DNA of 39,260 bases, from contig CAZAFU010000011.1 of assembly GCA_964484475.1 (NCBI GenBank), forward strand, positions 1-39,260, in the 5' to 3' direction. Shown piece after piece: positions 15,503-23,261 of this stretch. This DNA comes from Parvularcula sp964484475. Its GTDB lineage: Bacteria; Pseudomonadota; Alphaproteobacteria; Caulobacterales; Parvularculaceae. The notes under the pieces are model-generated. The model was not told where the DNA came from. It worked only from the letters and a program-made list of their open reading frames with translations, and made no database searches. How positions within the stretch are numbered: position 1 is the first letter of the stretch; each line of letters opens with the position of its first letter. The position numbers and the translations under genes are program-made.

Positions 15503-16203
15503 AAAAGATAGGTCTCCGTCGGTCCGGTCATTGCGTCGAAATCGTCGTCCTTGAAAGCGAAACCGTCCGGGTCGTCCTGAACCACAAGACCGAACTGGCT
15601 CCTGTAGCAGCGAAGCGCAGCCTTCTTGGTGTCCCTATGGCTCGAGACGTCGAGCTCCAGTCGCTCCACTTCGTCCGGGCGGGGCCTATCGGTGGATGCG
15701 CCGATCAGGTGTGTCCAGACGAGGTACTCGGCGATTCGCGTATCGCTTCGCTCGGTCGCGCACCGCGCGAGCCGGTAGGCATAGCGATGATCGCAATGCG
15801 GCTCGCGCCGCCATGTGGTCACGATGAGGCCCGGCCGGAAACGGTCGATGGCGATCCCCAAACGCCTGCATGCACGCCGGTGGACATCGCTGGAAACGGT
15901 CTCGGTCGAGGCATCGGGCAGTCCGAGCCGCAAGGGAGGTTCCCGAACCCCAAGGACCTCGAGGGCCGATGTGGTCTCGTGTTCCCGCAGCCGCGCCATT
16001 TTGAGGCGGGGCCATTCCTGCGAGTTCGGATGTGATGCGCCTCCATCGGTCACGATGCAGACTTTCACCCTGACGCCGGCGGCGACACAGGCAGCGATAA
16101 GCCCGCCGGTACCTGCCGCTTCGTCGTCTGGGTGCGGAGCGACAACGAACACACCACGCTCAGCATCCGTGCGCTCCGCGAAGGTCGCAAAATCAACGTG
16201 CAT
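15499..16203 (-). CDS. PIG-L family N-deacetylase
   Basis: The zinc-binding HPDDE motif (VVAPHPDDEAAGTGG) lies near residues 20-33, and the third ligand is in HCDHR (VTTWRREPHCDHRYAYRLA). This is the PIG-L/LmbE fold, which removes acetyl groups from GlcNAc-type amines in GPI, mycothiol, bacillithiol and antibiotic pathways. Its substrate here is unknown. ATG 16203 gives an 11-base overlap with the dehydrogenase-like gene, but no good ribosome-binding site is visible; longer forms with a non-ATG start are possible. The 3' end overlaps the methyltransferase start by four bases. Confidence 0.88.
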   Translation of the reverse strand: MHVDFATFAERTDAERGVFVVAPHPDDEAAGTGGLIAACVAAGVRVKVCIVTDGGASHPNSQEWPRLKMARLREHETTSALEVLGVREPPLRLGLPDASTETVSSDVHRRACRRLGIAIDRFRPGLIVTTWRREPHCDHRYAYRLARCATERSDTRIAEYLVWTHLIGASTDRPRPDEVERLELDVSSHRDTKKAALRCYRSQFGLVVQDDPDGFAFKDDDFDAMTGPTETYLL

Positions 16204-17284
16204 CGAAAGATGGAACGAGCTTGCCCGAACCGGCGTCCTGTCCAAGCCTGACAAGAGCAGCGTCAGGTGCGGGCTGCCGCAGGTAAACCGTAAGGTCACG
16301 CAGCGCCCGCTCCAAGGGGTGCCCCTCCATCAGACCGCTGCAGCCCACGGCTCTCGTTGCAATATCGATCAGGCGTCCTGCCGCGGTTTCCACCGTCATG
16401 CGCGCGAGATCGGCAATCACGGCGTCAGACGCCGCCCCTCCCGATTCTCTGCCGATCGCAGGCGCCAGGCGCTGGTAACTCTCCTTCGTGGTCAGCCACG
16501 CACTTTGCGCTTCGCAGACCGCCTGCCCGAGCCGTGCGGACTGGTGGGGGTCGTCAATGCGTTCCGTACGCTGTAGGTGATCGACCATGGCATCCCAGAC
16601 CGCCAGCATCCCTCCAACCTGAACCGCCACGAACCGCACTGCGCCGCCACCGAAATAGGGCTGCTTCAGGTAGGCGTCCGGTTCTCCAAGGAAATCCGTA
16701 CTCTGGACCTCAATGCCACTCAGATCGAGTGCGGCGCTCCTTGTGGATTCCATTCCCAGGGGTCGCCACCAAGATATGTCGAACCGGCCCGCAAGGCGTT
16801 CCTGATCCAACAGAACAAGGCGGGCCCGGTCCTCCACGTCGCGGACCAGGACGAGCGCCATGGCGAGGTCTTCCGACCCAGAAGCGAACGTCTTTCGCCC
16901 GGCGAGCCCTTGTTCATCGCCTGCCAGACGCCCGGGCCGACGAAAGTCGTCCGCGCCCCAGACGCCGAGAAGGCCGCCCCGCATGGCCGTATCGGCGACG
17001 ATCCGGCGCTGCTCCTCCGTGCCGAGCCGGGCGACGAGCCCCAGGGCATTGACGTGCCCTTCCCAGAGGCGACCCACGGACAGGTCGCCCCGGCCTATGG
17101 CGACCAGCATGTCGAAAAGTGCAGGTGGTTGTCCCTGAACCGGTTCGCTCGCCGCGTCGATCGTCTCATGGCTGAGAAGGCCCATCCGCTCCAGTTCATC
17201 GAATGCTCCGCTGGGGAACCTTTCTGGACATCGTAGCTGTCGGAGCTTGTCCGTCAGTGCGGTGAGCTTCATCTCGTCGGTCAT
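16193..17284 (-). CDS. acyl-CoA dehydrogenase homologue
   Basis: The 363-residue protein follows the acyl-CoA dehydrogenase layout: an N-terminal helical domain (FDELERMGLL, GRGDLSVGRLWEGHVNAL), a central beta-domain (GGLLGVWGADD, LAGRKTFASGSEDLAMALVLV, WWRPLGMEST) and a C-terminal four-helix bundle (LARMTVETAAGRLIDIATRAVGCSG, HPLERALRDLTVYL). FAD use is a family property. I could not place the catalytic Glu, so it may oxidise something other than a simple acyl-CoA. It starts by ATGA overlap with the glycosyltransferase stop and overlaps the PIG-L gene, tying it to carbohydrate chemistry and not beta-oxidation. Confidence 0.82.
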   Translation of the reverse strand: MTDEMKLTALTDKLRQLRCPERFPSGAFDELERMGLLSHETIDAASEPVQGQPPALFDMLVAIGRGDLSVGRLWEGHVNALGLVARLGTEEQRRIVADTAMRGGLLGVWGADDFRRPGRLAGDEQGLAGRKTFASGSEDLAMALVLVRDVEDRARLVLLDQERLAGRFDISWWRPLGMESTRSAALDLSGIEVQSTDFLGEPDAYLKQPYFGGGAVRFVAVQVGGMLAVWDAMVDHLQRTERIDDPHQSARLGQAVCEAQSAWLTTKESYQRLAPAIGRESGGAASDAVIADLARMTVETAAGRLIDIATRAVGCSGLMEGHPLERALRDLTVYLRQPAPDAALVRLGQDAGSGKLVPSFDAR

Positions 17285-18225
17285 AGGCGGGTCTCATATC
17301 GGGAGATGATCTGATCCAGGCCCGTGATTGCGGTATCCACAGGCTCGACCTCGTCAGGGTCGCACCGGAAGGCGGTGGCGTGGGAAGGGTTGGCTGCGAT
17401 GCGCGCGGCGGTGGATTGGTGCCGCTCCACCAGCCTCGTTCCTCCCGTCCGGGATACGCGAAGGTTCGCGGCCAGCGCGTCGGCCATGCCGCCAGTGGCC
17501 CGTCCGCGCGCTCTCGTCATTGCATGAACGATCGCCCCGGTTTGCCGGTTGACGGTCATTCCCGCCCGGTCGGCCGCATTCACCAAGGCGAAATCCTCGT
17601 TGGTCGGAACAGCAGCAAACCCGCCGAGCGCCCGATATGCCGACACCTTGATGGCAATACCGGCACCGCCATAGTCGTCATGCAGGGGCGGGTCGGGAAC
17701 CCTGCCCCGCCTGATCGTCTCGACGAGTTGCCGGACCTTGCCGCGCCATGTCACGTGGGGCGTGCCCCAGTGGACGGCTTCCTCGGGAACAGGATCGAAC
17801 GGATCCGGCAGGCATTCGATCCTGGCAAGGACGAGATCGGCGCCGCGGCCGAACCCGGCTTCCATCTCCATCAGCGCCTCGATCTCGAGCCGGCAGTCGG
17901 CGTCCGTCGTGAGCAACCAGTCATCCGCACGCGCTCGAAAGGCCGTGAATGCTGCACGCACTGCGGTAGCCCGTGCCCCTCCGGCATGAGCGAGGGTTGG
18001 AGGAAGCTCGACCGATCTGACGAGGACCGGAATGCGGGACTGCCTCGCAAACGCGCTGGCGACCGCTTCTGTCCGGTCATGGCAATCATTCGCGAGGACA
18101 AGGGCACAGACCGGCGTCGTCAGGCGTGCCGAAGCCTCGTCGACCGCCGCAAGTGCCCCCTCGAGCCGTTCTTCCTCGTTCTTCGCAGGGATCGCCACGA
18201 TCCATCGCGCAGCCTCTTCTGACAC
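17281..18225 (-). CDS. family 2 glycosyltransferase
   Basis: The GT-A fold start (WIVAIPAKNEEERLEGAL) and nucleotide-sugar elements (LVLANDCHDRTEAVA) are clear. The metal-binding TDAD motif (WLLTTDADCRLE) and a downstream NED acceptor-side motif (VPTNEDFALVNAAD) follow. No membrane helices are evident, so it is probably cytoplasmic. GTG 18225 has GGGAG nine bases upstream; a TTG at 18252 would add nine residues. It is the first gene of the cassette with the dehydrogenase-like, PIG-L and methyltransferase genes, each junction overlapping. The sugar donor and acceptor are unknown. Confidence 0.85.
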   Translation of the reverse strand: MSEEAARWIVAIPAKNEEERLEGALAAVDEASARLTTPVCALVLANDCHDRTEAVASAFARQSRIPVLVRSVELPPTLAHAGGARATAVRAAFTAFRARADDWLLTTDADCRLEIEALMEMEAGFGRGADLVLARIECLPDPFDPVPEEAVHWGTPHVTWRGKVRQLVETIRRGRVPDPPLHDDYGGAGIAIKVSAYRALGGFAAVPTNEDFALVNAADRAGMTVNRQTGAIVHAMTRARGRATGGMADALAANLRVSRTGGTRLVERHQSTAARIAANPSHATAFRCDPDEVEPVDTAITGLDQIISRYETRL

Positions 18226-18373
18226 TGCCCGGAACTCCCATCTCGACGGCAATGCTCTAACGCTGCGTTCGCCGGAAGGTTCAGGGCTAGAGGCCGAACG
18301 GCGCTCACGTTTCGGGAATGTGTGAGCGCGCCCCGCCGTCCAGAATGCGTGTCAGGAGGCCATTGGCGAGCTG

Positions 18374-18979
18374 TCAGATGAGGCCGGCATCGATCGCCTT
18401 GACGGCGATCTCGAGCCGGTTCTTCGCGCCGAGCTTCTCCGAAATGCTGCGCAGATGCAGTTTTACCGTGGTTTCGGTAATGCCGAGAACCCGCGCGATC
18501 TCCTTGTTCGGAGTCCCGTGCCGCAGCTGGCTGAGCACCTGGCGCTCACGCGGTGTGAGGTCGCTCCCCGCCTCCTGGCTGTCCTGCATAAAGGATGCGG
18601 GCACATAGCTTTCACCGGAGGCGACCAGGCGGACCGCGTTGATCAGTGCCCTGCCGGCAAGGGTTTTCGGAACGAAGCCCATGACACCGAGGTCCAGGGC
18701 CGCGGCGACATCGGCATGCCTCGCCTGCCCAGACATCAGCATGACTGGCGCCTTGCAGGTCTCGATCATGCGACGCGCACCCGAGAGCCCCTCCATCCCC
18801 GGCATGTTCAGGTCGAGTATGACGAGATCGAACGGAGGACCTGTCCGGCAGATTTCGAGACTGCGCGGGAGATTTTCCGCGACGACGACCTCGATATCGG
18901 GATCGGCCTGCCGCAGCAGGGAACCGATCGCATCCCGGACGAGATCGTGATCATCGGCGAGCAGCACCCGCATCTTCAT
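18374..18979 (-). CDS. NarL/LuxR-type response regulator
   Basis: The receiver domain occupies residues 1-120 with acidic pocket Asp10-His11-Asp12, phosphoacceptor Asp56 (VILDLNMPG) and Lys105. A LuxR-type helix-turn-helix follows at about 140-198 (LTPRERQVLSQL, NKEIARVLGITETTVKLHL, ISEKLGAKNRLE). ATG 18979 (MKMRVLLADDHD) is preferred over an ORF extension to 19027, whose extra residues are not family-like. It lies 66 bases downstream of the usher-like gene on the same strand, which makes it a candidate output for the pilus region and perhaps a partner of the H-NOX-linked kinase. Confidence 0.9.
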   Translation of the reverse strand: MKMRVLLADDHDLVRDAIGSLLRQADPDIEVVVAENLPRSLEICRTGPPFDLVILDLNMPGMEGLSGARRMIETCKAPVMLMSGQARHADVAAALDLGVMGFVPKTLAGRALINAVRLVASGESYVPASFMQDSQEAGSDLTPRERQVLSQLRHGTPNKEIARVLGITETTVKLHLRSISEKLGAKNRLEIAVKAIDAGLI

Positions 18980-19045
18980 TCGCCACCGGTTGTCCAAAGC
19001 CGCACACTGCCGGGAATGTTCTAACAAGAGGTTGGCTGAAAGCCT

Positions 19046-21679
19046 TCATAGCGAGGCCTTCGTGATCGCAAGTTCAAGCCCGCCGACATAGGGCCGGGAA
19101 CGGCTCAGGCTTGCCGAGACCGGCTCCGTGGTAGCACCGAGTTCGTCGATCACCTGCTTCTCGATGGTGAAGGTCAGGTGGGTCAGCGGAAGGTCGGCAA
19201 GGTAGACCGATCCGTCATAGCTCGTCCGGGCCTGGCCGACGACACGGCCTTCCCTGTCGCGGGCCTCGACCAGAAGCCCCGCAACGGGGAGCTCCAGCCC
19301 GTCGCGATGGAACGCCACGGTCAGCTCGGCCTCCCCGGTGGGGCGGACAGGAACGTCGACAGGAAGGACTTGACCGGGACGCAGCGACACCTCCCGCCCC
19401 GCCTCGAGGGGCATGAGGAAAGGGTCGGGGAGGCTCGACCGCTTCAGTTCGAGGGTCGTGGGGGCGCCTGCAGGAATACGGTCGAGAGTGGAAATACCCG
19501 ACGTTCCCGTCACGGCAGAACGCAAGGCCCCTCCGACCATGAAGGACGTCCCGGGGAGGATGCGGTCCGCATCGCCGTAGCGGCCGTCATCATCGATATC
19601 CTCGAAGACCCTGGGGAGAAGTGTCCCGCTCTGGGTCATGCCGTAGGGTCCGACCCGCAGACCTTCTCCCGGCATCCGATAGAGGGAAAAACGCAACCCG
19701 AAGCCCACACGCCACACGGCCTGCGGATCCCTGGCCAGATCGAACGTCGCGGTCGCCCGGCCGACGGGCTTGGACAGGTTGAGACCGAACCCGCTGCCTC
19801 CGATCTCCGTATCATGGACGGCCGTCACCCCAAGCTCGATATCCGAACCCACGCGGGACTGCGCTGTCAGGCTCAGGTTGTTCAGGGCACAGCCGTCCGA
19901 GCACTGGTAGCCGAAGCCCGAACGGATACGCTGCCCGAAGAACCTTCCTCCGACCAGCAGGCTGCCTGTCAGGTTCCCTACCGGCGTTTCCGGACCAACA
20001 CGCTGTTCCTCATACTGAAGTGTCTTGCGGAGCGTGAGGCCATGGAGCCGCGTACCGGTGGACAGACCGATCCCCCTCCGCTCGAGACCGCCGTCGCGGA
20101 TCTCGCGGTCGATCTGTGCGGTCAACGGAAGCCGGTAGCCCAGAGCCCGCACGGGCCCCTCCACACGGAGGCTTGCCGCCTGATCGATATGCTGCGCACC
20201 GAACCCGAGCAGGGCATTCTCGAGCGATCCTCCGTACAGGAAGCGGGCAGCGAGGCTGTGCCGCTCGCCCAGCCTGGCCTGCAGGCCGCTTTCGAACGCC
20301 ATGCCTCCATCCAGTCCATAGGCTAGCTTGGAGTTGGAAAGCGCCGGGCCCATGCTGGCCAGAACGGTCGAAGCCACCACGGCCTCACCGTCTTCTTCGC
20401 CCGACACCTCCAGCCGCAGGGTCGCCTGACGATGAAGGCCGTAGCTGACGCTGCCGCGACCGATCAGGACGGGATCCGCCACCGTTTCGTCGCCCGTCAG
20501 GGAACGGCCGGCCTGGACTGCGGCCAGGTCCCATCGCACTTCGTTCTCGGGGTTGAGTTCGCGTCCGAGGAACATCCTGACCGGGCGCTCGCGGGTTTCA
20601 CCGAACGGGCCGAAGAGCTTGACGGTGAACCGGTTGTACCCAGGCCTGAGGGGAACCGAACCGAAGACATATTCTCCGTTTACGTTAGGTTCGGTGACGA
20701 ACGAGACGAGCCCGCGATCGTCGTGGAGTTCCGCTTCCCACCCTTCGGGGAGGGCACCGCGGATGTCCCGTGCGCCGAGGATATCCGCCCCGAGCGATGC
20801 GTTGCGGCTTGCCACTGCGAAACCACGGCCAGCCTCGGCCCGGCCTAAAAGCGGCAGCGCAGGGGCGGCGATGTCCCCAAGAGCCACACTGGCCCCTCCA
20901 GCATCCCCGCGAAGGGCGAACCTTATGCCCTGCCGGTCGTTCTCGTCACGGACGGTCTGGAGGCGGCCGGTGAAGTGAAGGATATCTCCGACGAGGATTG
21001 CGTTCCCTCCAAGCGGCGGATCACCTGCACCGCCGGCACGGGCTGCCAGGGCGAGATCAGCCGTCGGCCAGCTCAGCCATCTCGTCGGATTGTCGATACC
21101 CCGGTAGCGCGGCCGGGTGGTTTCTGGCGACGCGAGGAGCTCACGGGCTTTCAAGCGTTCCAGTTTGGCCTCGATGGGCCAGGTTTCATGGGGTGCGATA
21201 TCGATGGCGAGATCACCTTCCACGAACGTGAAATCTGCCGCGAAAAGTTGCCTCAGGAGCCCCAGCGTCAGGCAGACACCCGCCCCTGTGGGCCGGACCT
21301 CTTCATTCTCGAAGTCGATGTCCCTGCCTGCGAGCTGGAAAGTGTCTTTCTCTCCGTCGAGGACAAAACGGCGGCCAGGTTCGAGGTACCACCCCGTCAA
21401 CCGCTGGCCTTGGACGTCGACCGGGGCCTCGATCGCATCGACGAAGTCCGCGGCGACGACGCAGAGACCCCTTGCAGTTCGGAATGCGGGCACGTTGCCC
21501 CCGAAGCGGATCCGCCCGAGGCGCAGGGAGACGAGCAAGAGATCGTCCTGACCAGGGGCTTCGGCAGCTCCCGTCTCGATCCGCTCCTCGTCACCGAACA
21601 GGAGCCCGAAAGGGTCCTGCGCCGAAGCCTTTTGTGTCATCAGCACAAGAATGACAATGACACAGAGGCTCCGGCGCAT
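19046..21679 (-). CDS. usher-like outer membrane protein of a chaperone-usher pathway
   Basis: A signal peptide (MRRSLCVIVILVLMTQKASAQ) precedes an 877-residue protein. The N-terminal domain is followed by a long run of alternating amphipathic strands typical of an outer-membrane barrel (LRLEVSGEEDGEAVV, SLAARFLYGG, SFGYQC-like repeats, FGLRFSLYRM). C-terminal beta domains follow (VFEDIDDDGRYGDADRILPG, a dockerin/SdrD-B-like turn). Length and position match fimbrial ushers of the alternate (CS1/TcfC-like) kind, but similarity is weak enough that the family is inferred from context with a chaperone and a DUF4402 subunit. GGGAGAGG precedes ATG 21679. Confidence 0.7.
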   Translation of the reverse strand: MRRSLCVIVILVLMTQKASAQDPFGLLFGDEERIETGAAEAPGQDDLLLVSLRLGRIRFGGNVPAFRTARGLCVVAADFVDAIEAPVDVQGQRLTGWYLEPGRRFVLDGEKDTFQLAGRDIDFENEEVRPTGAGVCLTLGLLRQLFAADFTFVEGDLAIDIAPHETWPIEAKLERLKARELLASPETTRPRYRGIDNPTRWLSWPTADLALAARAGGAGDPPLGGNAILVGDILHFTGRLQTVRDENDRQGIRFALRGDAGGASVALGDIAAPALPLLGRAEAGRGFAVASRNASLGADILGARDIRGALPEGWEAELHDDRGLVSFVTEPNVNGEYVFGSVPLRPGYNRFTVKLFGPFGETRERPVRMFLGRELNPENEVRWDLAAVQAGRSLTGDETVADPVLIGRGSVSYGLHRQATLRLEVSGEEDGEAVVASTVLASMGPALSNSKLAYGLDGGMAFESGLQARLGERHSLAARFLYGGSLENALLGFGAQHIDQAASLRVEGPVRALGYRLPLTAQIDREIRDGGLERRGIGLSTGTRLHGLTLRKTLQYEEQRVGPETPVGNLTGSLLVGGRFFGQRIRSGFGYQCSDGCALNNLSLTAQSRVGSDIELGVTAVHDTEIGGSGFGLNLSKPVGRATATFDLARDPQAVWRVGFGLRFSLYRMPGEGLRVGPYGMTQSGTLLPRVFEDIDDDGRYGDADRILPGTSFMVGGALRSAVTGTSGISTLDRIPAGAPTTLELKRSSLPDPFLMPLEAGREVSLRPGQVLPVDVPVRPTGEAELTVAFHRDGLELPVAGLLVEARDREGRVVGQARTSYDGSVYLADLPLTHLTFTIEKQVIDELGATTEPVSASLSRSRPYVGGLELAITKASL

Positions 21680-21701
21680 GATGCCTCTCCCAAGGCATCC
21701 G

Positions 21702-22526
21702 TCAATTCAGGACCGTGACGGTCTCGGCGATGACGCCGGGGGCATCGGGGTCGGAGGATACGTAGGCAAGCCGCACCTGTTTGCCGCTGAGCTGGGCCCT
21801 GAGTTCGGCCGGGATCGGAAGAATGACGTCTCGCTCCTCGTTCGGTGTGTAGATGGCGATACCCCGCGCGGCGAATACGGGCTCGTCCGAGCCATCGAGA
21901 TAGACATGGAGGTCCCCATAGGAGGAGCGGTTCCCTTTTCGCGTCAGCCGCGCGACCAGAGTGGGCTCGGCGCCCTGGGTCTGGGCGAGTACCGCGCCCT
22001 CCAGAGAGACTTCGGCACCGAGTTCGCCGACACGCACGATCACCGGTATGGTCAGGGAACGGATCGCGACAAGATCGATCGAAATCCCGTCGGCGGTCAC
22101 CTGGCTTGCAGCCGCCTCGAGCCGGCGGCCGGCACTCGTGGGCGCAGCCATCACCCTGAGATGGCTGCGGTACTCGCCAGGCTCGAGGCCAGCAGTCGTG
22201 GCACTGACGCGCACGGTCTGCCTGCCGCCGGGAGCCATCAGAAGCCTTCTCGGTGCGTAGCGTACGATGTCATCGGCGAAGAGCTCCCCGTCCCCGGCCT
22301 CAGTAGCCGCGGTGAGGGACCCATCCTTCAGCATTCGGCGGTTTTCCAGACTGATCCGGTAGGCCGCTTCCTCGCTGCTGCGGTTCACCAGCACCAGTTC
22401 GGCGGAACGCTCGTTCTTCTCGAGAACGACGCGGGTCGGGGCGATGAGGAGTTCCGCGTACGAGGATGCGGAAAGAAGGGCAAAGGCCGAACACAGAGCT
22501 GCCGGCACGCATTGGGAGAGACGCAT
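21702..22526 (-). CDS. fimbrial periplasmic chaperone-like protein
   Basis: ATG 22526 begins a signal peptide (MRLSQCVPAALCSAFALLSASSYAE) and has AGGA nine bases upstream; the longer frame adds unrelated residues. The mature start is PapD-like: LLIAPTRVVLEKNERSAELVLVNRSSEEAAYRISLENRRM, and then MAPGGRQTVRVSA, the classic chaperone Ig strands. A second Ig-like domain follows (AEVSLEGAVLA ... DVILPIPAELRAQLSGKQVRLAYV). It should donate a strand to DUF4402 subunits in the periplasm. Twenty-two bases separate it from the usher-like gene. Confidence 0.82.
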   Translation of the reverse strand: MRLSQCVPAALCSAFALLSASSYAELLIAPTRVVLEKNERSAELVLVNRSSEEAAYRISLENRRMLKDGSLTAATEAGDGELFADDIVRYAPRRLLMAPGGRQTVRVSATTAGLEPGEYRSHLRVMAAPTSAGRRLEAAASQVTADGISIDLVAIRSLTIPVIVRVGELGAEVSLEGAVLAQTQGAEPTLVARLTRKGNRSSYGDLHVYLDGSDEPVFAARGIAIYTPNEERDVILPIPAELRAQLSGKQVRLAYVSSDPDAPGVIAETVTVLN

Positions 22527-22600
22527 GGGTTTAATTCCTGTCGATGCGGAACGAGGAGGCAGGCAGGAGGGGCGCCTGCCTCCATTCGGCATCGCTTGGC

Positions 22601-23089
22601 TTACTGATATTCGACGGTGACGACGAAGGTGCCGGTGTAGTCGCCTTCAGGCTGGTTCGCCGCGACGTTGAGGTAACCGCCGACGGTGAAATCGTCCTGA
22701 CCGCTCGCCAGCGTTCCGTTGGCTTTCGAACCCGAGAAGTTCTCGATGACCATCTCGTCGCCGTCGGTGTTGCGGATCGTCGTTTCGGTCGGCAGCGCAA
22801 TGGTGTAGGCTTGGCCATCGGCGCCGGACACCTGGAAGGCGGCAGCGGTATGGTCATCGGAGAGGCAGCTCAGCGCCGGGCCGCATTCCTTGGATCCGTC
22901 GGGGGCGACGAGAACACCGTCCGCCTGGGTGAGGCTCGGGGCGATGGTGCCGAAATAGAGAGCCGTGACGTTCTCGATCTGCAGCGGGGCAACGATCTTC
23001 GCGCCGGCTTCGGAGGTGACGTCGGCAGCTTTCGCGCCGGCGGTGATGGCCATGCCGCTGACAGCGGCGGCAATGATGAACTTACGCAT
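22601..23089 (-). CDS. DUF4402 pilin-like subunit
   Basis: From ATG 23089 (GGAAG upstream) a signal peptide (MRKFIIAAAVSGMAITAGAKA) leads into a 162-residue beta-rich domain. It has the DUF4402 pattern: ADVTSEAGAKIVAPLQIENVTALYFGTIAPS near the start and GDYTGTFVVTVEYQ at the end, with Cys residues at CGPALSC. The terminal strand resembles a donor-strand subunit ending. The chaperone and usher-like genes lie downstream on the same strand. It is likely the structural subunit of a thin pilus or surface fibre. Confidence 0.8.
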   Translation of the reverse strand: MRKFIIAAAVSGMAITAGAKAADVTSEAGAKIVAPLQIENVTALYFGTIAPSLTQADGVLVAPDGSKECGPALSCLSDDHTAAAFQVSGADGQAYTIALPTETTIRNTDGDEMVIENFSGSKANGTLASGQDDFTVGGYLNVAANQPEGDYTGTFVVTVEYQ

Positions 23090-23234
23090 AATTGTCTTCC
23101 TTCGGTTGGCCGGGGCCACGAAATTGCCGCCCCGTTGAAGGAATGTTTAGATTTTTATATTTCCGTGCGCCGCTATCCCGATGGCCCGGATCGCCGTCTG
23201 AACGGGTGACGACCCTGACCAAAAGAGTGAGGAC

Positions 23235-23250
23235 CTGTCCGCAAGGACAG
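23235..23250 (-). terminator. hairpin between hybrid kinase and DUF4402 gene
   Basis: CTGTCC and GGACAG form a perfect 6-bp stem around a 4-base loop. Read on the minus strand it comes 11 bases after the kinase stop and is followed, after a gap, by CTCTTTT. It could weaken read-through from the H-NOX/kinase genes into the pilus genes. Confidence 0.4.
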
Positions 23251-23261
23251 CCCGGCTACAG

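Noticed and set aside
19178..20326. 382-residue plus-strand frame in the usher-like gene
   Set aside because: It is antisense to a gene with signal peptide and barrel pattern, and has no membrane, signal or domain features.
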